In this document: piece after piece, positions 1-6,199 of the stretch | How positions within the stretch are numbered: position 1 is the stretch's first letter | Layout: each line of letters begins with the position of its first letter | From: Bacteroidales bacterium | Lineage (GTDB): Bacteria > Bacteroidota > Bacteroidia > Bacteroidales > UBA932 | NCBI GenBank assembly: GCA_024401915.1 | Contig: JAKSKA010000017.1 | Location: 1-13,576, forward strand | DNA length: 13,576 nucleotides | Direction of reading: 5' to 3' | Made by a program: the position numbers and the translations under genes | Notes under the pieces: generated by a model | The model's input: only the letters and a program-made list of their open reading frames with translations | What the model was told of the DNA's origin: nothing | Databases searched by the model: none

Positions 1-916
1 CAGCCTTGAGAAGCTCGACGGCGAGTCGCCCTGATTCCATTCTGCCTGCGGCATTGATCCTGGGGCCTATCTTGAACACGATGTCGTCCACGGTGATGTG
101 GCCGGGTTCGAGGTTGCTCAGGGTTATCATAGCGAGAAGACCCTTGCGCGGGTTCTCGTTGAGCTGCTTGAGGCCGTAGTGGGCGAGCACTCGGTTCTCC
201 CCGACCATCGTCACGAGGTCGGAGGAGATGCTGACCACCAGGAGGTCGAGCAGCGGCACGAGCTCCTCGAACGGAATGCCGTACCTGCAGGAATAGGCCT
301 GCACGAGCTTGAATCCCACTCCGCATCCCGAGAGGTCGTCGAAGGGATAATTGCAATCCTCCCTTTTCGGGTCGAGCATCGCTACGGCCGCCGGAAGCGA
401 CTCTTCCGGCAGGTGGTGGTCGCAGATTATCACGTCTATGCCCTTCTCCCTTGCGTATTCAACCTTTTCTATGGCCTTGATGCCGCAATCCAGGGTTATG
501 ATCAGGCTCACGCTGCTTTCGGCGGCGAAGTCGATGCCCTTGAAGGACACTCCGTATCCTTCGTCGTAGCGGTCAGGGATATAGAAATCGACCTTTTCCG
601 TGAAGCGGCGTATGAAGGAGTACATCAGTGCGACAGCAGTGGTGCCGTCCACGTCGTAGTCTCCGTAAACCAGTATCTTCTCTCCCGAAGTGATGGCTCT
701 GCGCAGGCGCTCCACCGCCACGTCCATATCCTTCATCAGGAAGGGGTCGTGGAGGTTGTCCAGGCTGGGACGGAAGAAAGCTCTCGCCTGCTCGAAGGTC
801 TCGACCCCGCGCTTTACGAGAAGCTCTGCCAGCACCTTGTCGATGCCGACTTCAGTTGACAGCCTTTCAACCTTTTCCGGATCCGCTTCCGGCTGAATTA
901 TCCATTTGTTCGGCAT
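1..916 (-). CDS. recJ: Single-stranded-DNA-specific exonuclease RecJ, C-terminus cut by window edge
   Basis: RecJ degrades single-stranded DNA 5' to 3' in the cytoplasm during recombination and mismatch or base-excision repair. The visible 305 residues hold the DHH phosphoesterase core: the VYGDYDVDG motif (residues 83-91), the LDCG motif (142-145) and the signature CDHH (165-168), whose Asp and His residues bind the catalytic metals. The N-terminal lead with FFRPSLDNLHDPFLMKDM (47-64) is typical of the family. Full-length RecJ is about 570 residues, so roughly the last 45 percent, with the DHHA1 and OB-fold parts, lies outside the window. The start at 914-916 gives the usual short N-terminus, with an AAGGA just upstream. 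It begins 5 bp after the stop of the secreted GDPD/esterase gene, so it is probably translated from the same mRNA. Identity is secure from the motifs. Confidence 0.97.
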   Translation of the reverse strand, partial: MPNKWIIQPEADPEKVERLSTEVGIDKVLAELLVKRGVETFEQARAFFRPSLDNLHDPFLMKDMDVAVERLRRAITSGEKILVYGDYDVDGTTAVALMYSFIRRFTEKVDFYIPDRYDEGYGVSFKGIDFAAESSVSLIITLDCGIKAIEKVEYAREKGIDVIICDHHLPEESLPAAVAMLDPKREDCNYPFDDLSGCGVGFKLVQAYSCRYGIPFEELVPLLDLLVVSISSDLVTMVGENRVLAHYGLKQLNENPRKGLLAMITLSNLEPGHITVDDIVFKIGPRINAAGRMESGRLAVELLKA

Positions 917-921
917 AATCC

Positions 922-2721
922 TTATTTAATGACCTTCTTGATCACCTTGAGGACGGGTTTCTTGACGGATTCGGCCCAAAGGGTATATCCGTAATCTCCG
1001 GGATGTGAGCCGTCAATGCTCGTCTCGTGATTGGGGTCGGTGACGTTGGTGCTTGTGATCCAATAAACGTTCTTGTATTTCTTTACGGCCTCCTTCATCA
1101 TCTTGTCGGCCATATTCTCCTTGGCTTCCTCATTCTTGCGGGAGGCTTCGTCGAATCTTCTCTTTTCCCTGAACAGGGTCTTCATAAACATCAGGGGAAC
1201 GCCGGGCTTGGCCTGCTGCATCTTCTCGATGAAGGGGAAGAGCCTCTCCTGGATCATTGTAGCATTGGGGTTGGAGAATGCGTCGAACAGGTATGCGTCG
1301 ATATTCTCCGCCTTGCTGAGCGCTTCGGCGAAATAGAGCTGGAGCTTGCTGTTGCCGGAGAATCCCATATTGATGAAGTTGTAGCCTGTCATACGGCAGA
1401 GCTGCGAGCTGTAAATCATTCCGGGACGGCTGGTGCAGGCTCCGTGGGTGTAGGACGAGCCCCAGACGCAGATGCGGCCCTTGAACGGGTTGGGCATCGC
1501 TTCGATGGTCGATCCGGGACGGGTCACTATCTCCAGGCTGTTGAGCACGCTGTTGTTGGGGAGGTAGAGTATGCACTCCTTCATCTCGGCCGATCCGTGC
1601 TGGAGGACCAGGACGGGGATGGATACGTTCTGATCGGCGTAGGCGGCCTTGGAACCCGCCCACTGCCATCTTCCTCCGTCCTTGATGTAGAGGTCGAAGC
1701 CGCGTCCGGCTATGGCGCTGCTGCCCGTAGGGTTGCCGGCGATCTCGAAGTCCGGGCTCACGCCGATGTAGGGTGAGTCGGTCTTGAAGGACAGGAACAG
1801 TCCGGTGCAGTTCTTCGCCTGCCCGGCTTCACCCTTCGTGAGTCCGGGACACTCGTCCACGTCGAGACGGTGGTAGGGGTTCTTCGTGGGGATGAGCTTG
1901 TTCGCGATGAAAGGAGCCGCGTCGGTATATTGCCAATTGACGCCGAGATTCTTGTAGTCGTTGCAGGTGCCTCCCTGTACGCCCCAGGACTTTATGCGGC
2001 AGAACATATCGATCTTGCCGACGGGGATGCCGTAGCACTCCACATCAACGCCTTTCGTCTTGCATTTGTCCACGAACTCCTTGGTCAGATGCTTGCAGGA
2101 AGGACGGAGCACCCATCCCTCCCTTGACGCGCAGTCGTCGATGTCCTCGTCGGTGAACGTCCTGCGCATATACTCCTTCTTTGCAGACGATATTGTCGAG
2201 GCATAGATGAGGTAATCCTTCTTGAAAGAGGTCAGCACGTATTTGTCGTCGGTGAATCCGTATTTGTGGAGCAACTCGACCGTCTTGCGTATTCCCTCTT
2301 CGCTGATCAGCTTGAGCTCCACGTAGGGGATCTTCCCGCAGTCCCTCATTATCTTGAGGTAGGACTCGAATTTTGGGATGCGGTATTTGCCGGCATATTT
2401 GTCGTTCCAGCCGCTGCCGCCGTCGATGTGGAACTGCTTGAGCTCCTCGTAGGTGTAGTCCGACACTGCGCCGGTGCCGTCGGTGGTGCGGTCCAGGGTG
2501 TTGTCGTGCATAAGGACGATGACGCCGTCCTTCGTCATCTGGACGTCGGTCTCGATTCCTGCGTAGTACTTGATCTTTGCGGCTTCCTTGAAAGCGAGTA
2601 TCGTGTTTTCAGGGAAACGTGCAGATACGCCGCGATGGGCTTCAAGCCGGAATCCGTCATTTCCGGCCGTTGCTGAAACGGCGAGGAGGAGTGCGATTAA
2701 TAGTGCAGGTATCTTTTTCAT
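922..2721 (-). CDS. Secreted glycerophosphodiester phosphodiesterase fused to a GxDLY/SGNH-type esterase
   Basis: This 599-residue two-enzyme protein has a Sec signal peptide (1-19, probable cleavage after SATA). Residues about 24-265 are a glycerophosphodiester phosphodiesterase (GDPD) domain with the family's key residues: H29-R30, E57 and D59 in IETD, H72 in MHDNTLDRTTDG, and E135 in VELK. The family hydrolyses glycerophosphodiesters to glycerol-3-phosphate and an alcohol, using a metal. Residues about 265-410 match the GxDLY lead domain of Bacteroidetes esterases (GFDLY at 341-345). Residues about 414-590 are an SGNH/GDSL-type hydrolase: GSSYTHG (421-427, S423 the likely nucleophile), GFSGN (453-457) and DGSH (570-573), the Asp-His of the triad. 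It follows the EEP lipoprotein by 3 bp and precedes recJ by 5 bp. It could act on deacylated phospholipids, lipids or a polyol-phosphate polymer in the periplasm; the substrate is inferred, the domains are clear. Confidence 0.93.
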   Translation of the reverse strand: MKKIPALLIALLLAVSATAGNDGFRLEAHRGVSARFPENTILAFKEAAKIKYYAGIETDVQMTKDGVIVLMHDNTLDRTTDGTGAVSDYTYEELKQFHIDGGSGWNDKYAGKYRIPKFESYLKIMRDCGKIPYVELKLISEEGIRKTVELLHKYGFTDDKYVLTSFKKDYLIYASTISSAKKEYMRRTFTDEDIDDCASREGWVLRPSCKHLTKEFVDKCKTKGVDVECYGIPVGKIDMFCRIKSWGVQGGTCNDYKNLGVNWQYTDAAPFIANKLIPTKNPYHRLDVDECPGLTKGEAGQAKNCTGLFLSFKTDSPYIGVSPDFEIAGNPTGSSAIAGRGFDLYIKDGGRWQWAGSKAAYADQNVSIPVLVLQHGSAEMKECILYLPNNSVLNSLEIVTRPGSTIEAMPNPFKGRICVWGSSYTHGACTSRPGMIYSSQLCRMTGYNFINMGFSGNSKLQLYFAEALSKAENIDAYLFDAFSNPNATMIQERLFPFIEKMQQAKPGVPLMFMKTLFREKRRFDEASRKNEEAKENMADKMMKEAVKKYKNVYWITSTNVTDPNHETSIDGSHPGDYGYTLWAESVKKPVLKVIKKVIK

Positions 2722-2724
2722 TGC

Positions 2725-5181
2725 TTAAAATCTAAAATCTACCAGAATCGGTCTGTGGTCTGAAGGATCGTAGTAGCTGCTGTTTACCGTCGAGAGTACC
2801 GGAGTGCACCAGCTGTCGGCGAGCGTGGTCGCGAAGACCACCTTGTCCATCAGCGAGGGTGAGAGATAAACGAAGTCTATCCTGTTCGTCCCGCCTGTCG
2901 ATGGACTGAACAGGTTGGGATAGCACTCGTATATGACGTCCTTGAGGTTGGTATTGTTGCGGATATATGTGTGGGCACGGAACTTTCCGGTCGTTAGTTT
3001 CCATTTGTCGACGGGGGAATGTGAGTTGTGGTCTCCCAGCCATATCCAGTCTTTCTCCGCTGCATAACTGCTGTTCAGCACCGTCGCTTCCAGGATGGTC
3101 TTCGCTTCCACTTCCTGGTATGCGTCCATACTGTCGTCCGTTGCCGATGTCTTCGGGATCAGATGCAGAGGGACTATGTTGAGCTTGTGGCCGGAAACGT
3201 TCAGCGTGACCAGGCCGCCACCGTGGGATGTCCTGTTCTCGTTCTTCCCGGTGGAGGCGTTGACAGTGATATTGGAGGAATATTTCACGTCGCGGACCTT
3301 GGTGAGCTCATAGATTGACGTGACCTCCTGGGGGAAGTTGTCGCTCGCGCCAAGGACTTTGGCTCCGGTGGGAACGGAATAATCGTGCCCGTAGCGTGCC
3401 GCGAGTGCGGCCCAGGCTTCCTTCCCGGCGTCGGTGACGTCCAGGCTGCCATATTGACCATTGTAGGCGTTGTTGGATCTTGCTTCGCACCATACGCAGA
3501 TGTCGGGCTGGTAGCTTTTCACCCACTCGACGAAGCTGCTGTAGTTGTCCCCAAGTCCGGCCCACATACCATTCTGGATGTTCCAATAGAGGAGGCGGGT
3601 TACTCCTTCCGCCTTGGCGCAGTAGTCACCTGTCGTCTTTACGCAGATATTGTCGAGATAATATCCGTGGCCGCTGCCTGTCGATGACGAAGCCATTATG
3701 CCAAGGTTGGTCTGGCCGCCTATGCCGTCAACTTCCAGGACGAGGTGATGCCAGGTCTTTGCCGCCGTGGCGCTTGCGGGTACGCTGACGCCATAGTGTT
3801 TTTGAACGAACTTCCCTCCTATCGCCATCCTGTCCCAGTTGCTGTCATCCAGAGGGGTTTCGGTGCCGTCGAGCAATGCCTTCGTCACGCGTCCGCCGGC
3901 ATATAGCGTAAAGTCGATGTTGTCGGTGGCGTTGTGGGTGAAACAGAAATCTAGTTCTATCGTGCCGCGCTTCATTCCCTTGATGTTGGAGAAATTGGGG
4001 GTGCGGAATATTGCGCGGTTGGTATAGACACCAAGGGCAATGCATCCGCTGTATTCCTGGCAGCGGTTCATCTTGTAGGCGCCGATGCCGCGGCTTGTGC
4101 AGTAGGATGCGCTCATCTCGTGATATTCGTTCACGGTCTTCTTGGAGTTGGCCTCCGAATATTCCTGGAAGTAGGGGGAACCGGGCGTCGTGCATTCGGC
4201 GGCGTTCATCGCGTATTCATATCCTGTCAGTGAAGGGTATTTCGTTCCCGAAGGGCTCTTTGCTTCCTTTTCGGTAAGGACGCCCGTCAGGGGCGACCAG
4301 CCGTCGGCCTGGGATCCTCCCATTATGTCTCCGCCCCATACCATATTGTCGAAGCCTTCGTAGAATGCTATCGAGGGGTCAGGAGTGCAGTTTACGCTCT
4401 TTACCACGGTCTCGCCGGCATTGAGCGTGACGGAGCCGAGATCGACGATGCACACCCTCTTGTCCATCAGACCGATGGTGAGCTTCAGCTTATGGCTGCC
4501 TGGAAGAACGGCGAAGTCGAAATTGCCGCCGGCAGCCTTTCCGCTGCCTCCGTTCGTGCAGTTCATATTCACGAAGTTAGCCTTGCTCGAGAATACACTC
4601 CTCTGGTCGACGGATGACCAGTCGAACTGTCCGGAAATCGGCTTGTCCGAGCTGATCCTCATCGAGGCTATCTGGCCTTCTCCGCTGAGAGAGAGCCTCA
4701 GGACGGCGTAGGGCGGCGTGAAATTGAGCACGTCCTTGGTCTGCTCCGAATAGAATGAGAACATAGGTATGCCGCCGAGGTTGTTCTTCGTGTCGGGGAA
4801 CTGTCCTGCCGGTATCGTCACGGCCTTGTACGGCTTGTCTCCGTGGAGTTGTTTGCAGTCGGGCTTGTACAGCGCAGCCGAATAGGATTCGAATGCCGAT
4901 GCGTCGACATCGGTGCACCAGTATCCGTTGCCGACCGGCTTGACTTCGTAATCAACTCCGTTCACGTTGGCACGGTAGCCTTCCAGCGGCCCGTTGTCGC
5001 TGCGCCTGATGAAGAAACGCACGACTCCGTCGATGGGCTTCAGGTCGTGTCCGCCACCGTCGGTGGGGAATTCCGGCTTGTCTTCCTTGTGCGGGTCCTC
5101 TTCTTTCTTGGTGCATCCTGAAATCGCGAGGATGACGGATGACAGAAGGAGAATAGTGTGTATCGATCTATGCAAATTCAT
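2725..5181 (-). CDS. Surface lipoprotein with C-terminal endonuclease/exonuclease/phosphatase (EEP) domain
   Basis: From the chosen start the protein has 818 residues. A lipoprotein signal peptide ends in the lipobox AISG-C23, followed by TKKEED; the KEE/KED pattern fits the Bacteroidetes surface-export signal K-(D/E)2. The N-terminal third is beta-rich and unassigned. Around residues 272-515 is a probable jelly-roll (lectin/LamG-like) module, starting near FYEGFDNMVWGGD and closing at YYLDNICVK. Residues about 527-818 are the EEP domain: WNIQNG (N534), E566 in WCEAR, H673 in VPLHL, GDHN (D717, N719), RIDFVYLSPS (D769) and SDHRP (807-811). The superfamily includes nucleases, sphingomyelinases and inositol phosphatases, so the substrate is not decided. 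Sixteen cysteines besides C23 suggest disulfides. An in-frame ATG 51 bp upstream (5232) is rejected because it puts 17 extra residues before the signal peptide and lies upstream of the predicted transcription start. Confidence 0.9.
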   Translation of the reverse strand: MNLHRSIHTILLLSSVILAISGCTKKEEDPHKEDKPEFPTDGGGHDLKPIDGVVRFFIRRSDNGPLEGYRANVNGVDYEVKPVGNGYWCTDVDASAFESYSAALYKPDCKQLHGDKPYKAVTIPAGQFPDTKNNLGGIPMFSFYSEQTKDVLNFTPPYAVLRLSLSGEGQIASMRISSDKPISGQFDWSSVDQRSVFSSKANFVNMNCTNGGSGKAAGGNFDFAVLPGSHKLKLTIGLMDKRVCIVDLGSVTLNAGETVVKSVNCTPDPSIAFYEGFDNMVWGGDIMGGSQADGWSPLTGVLTEKEAKSPSGTKYPSLTGYEYAMNAAECTTPGSPYFQEYSEANSKKTVNEYHEMSASYCTSRGIGAYKMNRCQEYSGCIALGVYTNRAIFRTPNFSNIKGMKRGTIELDFCFTHNATDNIDFTLYAGGRVTKALLDGTETPLDDSNWDRMAIGGKFVQKHYGVSVPASATAAKTWHHLVLEVDGIGGQTNLGIMASSSTGSGHGYYLDNICVKTTGDYCAKAEGVTRLLYWNIQNGMWAGLGDNYSSFVEWVKSYQPDICVWCEARSNNAYNGQYGSLDVTDAGKEAWAALAARYGHDYSVPTGAKVLGASDNFPQEVTSIYELTKVRDVKYSSNITVNASTGKNENRTSHGGGLVTLNVSGHKLNIVPLHLIPKTSATDDSMDAYQEVEAKTILEATVLNSSYAAEKDWIWLGDHNSHSPVDKWKLTTGKFRAHTYIRNNTNLKDVIYECYPNLFSPSTGGTNRIDFVYLSPSLMDKVVFATTLADSWCTPVLSTVNSSYYDPSDHRPILVDFRF

Positions 5182-5201
5182 AATATGATATCTATATCTT
5201 A

Positions 5202-5233
5202 CAAATATAGACATTAATATGCATATCTGCAAC
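5202..5233 (-). promoter_or_regulatory. Predicted Bacteroidetes-type promoter for the EEP lipoprotein/GDPD-esterase/recJ unit
   Basis: Read on the minus strand, TATATTTG (5209-5202) fits the Bacteroidetes -7 consensus TAnnTTTG perfectly, and GTTG (5233-5230) matches three of four bases of the -33 element TTTG, with a 20-bp spacer. Transcription would start near 5195-5197, leaving a leader of about 15 bases before the ATG at 5181. This placement supports the short start for the lipoprotein. It is a consensus match only. Confidence 0.6.
5217..5226. repeat. 10-bp perfect palindrome ATATGCATAT in the leftward promoter spacer
   Basis: ATATGCATAT reads the same on both strands and lies between the -33 and -7 elements of the leftward promoter, where a bound protein would block polymerase. 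The region is AT-rich, so a chance palindrome is quite possible; an operator role is inference. Confidence 0.3.
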
Positions 5234-5249
5234 CGGAAAGGGCTTCCGG
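5233..5249. repeat. Inverted repeat CCGGAA-N5-TTCCGG between the divergent promoters
   Basis: Arms at 5233-5238 and 5244-5249 are perfect 6-bp complements around a 5-base centre (AGGGC). It overlaps the edge of the leftward -33 element, with its centre about 45 bp upstream of the predicted leftward start and about 67 bp upstream of the rightward one. That geometry suits a dimeric regulator acting on both units. There is no following T-run, so it does not look like a terminator. The regulator is unknown. Confidence 0.4.
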
Positions 5250-5270
5250 CGCATTTGCTGACTTGCGTGC

Positions 5271-5301
5271 ATTGTTAATTCATCGGTATTGATTATCTTT
5301 A
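5271..5301 (+). promoter_or_regulatory. Predicted Bacteroidetes-type promoter for the TPR/condensation/ligase/carrier unit
   Basis: TATCTTTA (5294-5301) matches the -7 consensus TAnnTTTG except for the last base, and ATTG (5271-5274) matches three of four bases of the -33 element, with a 19-bp spacer. Transcription would begin near 5307-5309, giving a leader of about 15 bases before the ATG at 5323. GAGGA directly abuts that ATG (5317-5321), too close for a standard Shine-Dalgarno site, which fits the weak use of such sites in this phylum. Confidence 0.5.
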
Positions 5302-5322
5302 CATTTTCAATCGGATTGAGGA

Positions 5323-6198
5323 ATGAAAAAAATAATTGTTCTTTTACTCCTTTCATTGTCGGCGTTCAGTGCCGGCGCCGCAGACCTGAAGACTGCGGAC
5401 AGGCTGCTCAATGCCGGTAGCTATGATGCCGCTTTCACGGAACTCGAATCCTGTCTTGCCGAAGCGGCGCCTCCGGCTGCGCGTTCGGAAGCCCTCTGGC
5501 GTCTGGCACGCCTCTGCGCCGTCCGGGGCTCGCAGGTGGCCAGGAAGCAGGAGAAGCTGGCTGTTTTCGAGAAGGGTGCGGATTATGCTGCCCGTGGAGT
5601 GAAGGAAACGCCGGACAAGGCTGCCTGCCATATGTGGCATTGCGCCAACGTGGGTTACGCCTGCCAGCTGAAAAGCACCAAGGATATGATAGCGGCGGTC
5701 CCGGTGATGACCGGTGACCTCACCACGATACTGGACAGGCTTGGACGCACGAACTGCTCCGAAGCCTGGCAGGCGCTGTCCGAGATTTACTGGCGCCATC
5801 CCTTCAAGTCCGATGACGCCGCCGTGAACTTCGCCCGCAAGGCGGCGATGACGATACCCTCATCCGAGTTGAGGCTCACCACATACGCCTATTTCGCGAA
5901 CCTGCTTATCAAGCGCGACAATTCCGCTGCGAAACGCAAGTCCGCCGCGCTGTCAGGGGCCTCGAAGCTCAAGTCCGCGAAGGGCAACATCGGCCGCTGC
6001 GAGTATCTGGACGCCTCTCTCGGCGCCGATTATGTCCCGGTATGGGACACGAGGACGCTCGGGGAGATGTCTGACAGGCAGGAAGCTGCCGCAATAATAG
6101 AATATGCGCTGAAACTCAGCAAGTCCAAACCTTCGATACCGGCGGCGGAACGCCCCGTTCTGAAGGAACTCAACAATATGAAATCACAATTGAAGTAA
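5323..6198 (+). CDS. Secreted alpha-helical repeat (TPR-like) protein of unknown function
   Basis: The 291-residue product opens with a clear Sec signal peptide (MKKIIVLLLLSLSAFSAGAA, cleavage near residue 19 or 20) and lacks a lipobox, so a periplasmic location is likely. The rest is helical with TPR-like pairs: residues about 22-47 (LKTADRLLNAGSYDAAFTEL), 56-68 (EALWRLARLCAVR), 79-115 (a pair containing AARGVKETPDKAACHMWHCA) and 147-196 (AWQALSEIYW, then a helix with AARKAA-like spacing). The EALWRLAR ... CHMWHCANVGY arrangement reminds me of the RMDN/FAM82 group of TPR proteins, from memory only. No catalytic motif is visible. It is first in a tight transcription unit, 1 bp before the condensation-protein gene, so it probably serves the same pathway, for instance as an envelope scaffold or product-handling partner. 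That role is inferred from position alone. Confidence 0.65.
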   Translation: MKKIIVLLLLSLSAFSAGAADLKTADRLLNAGSYDAAFTELESCLAEAAPPAARSEALWRLARLCAVRGSQVARKQEKLAVFEKGADYAARGVKETPDKAACHMWHCANVGYACQLKSTKDMIAAVPVMTGDLTTILDRLGRTNCSEAWQALSEIYWRHPFKSDDAAVNFARKAAMTIPSSELRLTTYAYFANLLIKRDNSAAKRKSAALSGASKLKSAKGNIGRCEYLDASLGADYVPVWDTRTLGEMSDRQEAAAIIEYALKLSKSKPSIPAAERPVLKELNNMKSQLK

Positions 6199-6199
6199 T

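Noticed and set aside
98..859. 253-codon open frame on the plus strand opposite recJ
   Set aside because: The minus strand encodes the RecJ DHH motifs across the whole span; the plus-strand product has no family features.
1027..1776. 249-codon open frame opposite the GDPD/esterase gene
   Set aside because: It overlaps the GxDLY and SGNH region encoded on the other strand and shows no domain of its own.
5182..5232. Upstream ATG (5232) as the lipoprotein start
   Set aside because: It would add 17 residues before a complete lipoprotein signal peptide and lies upstream of the predicted transcription start.
5233..5249. Inverted repeat as an intrinsic terminator
   Set aside because: No T-run follows on either strand and the site lies between divergent gene starts, where no transcript should end.
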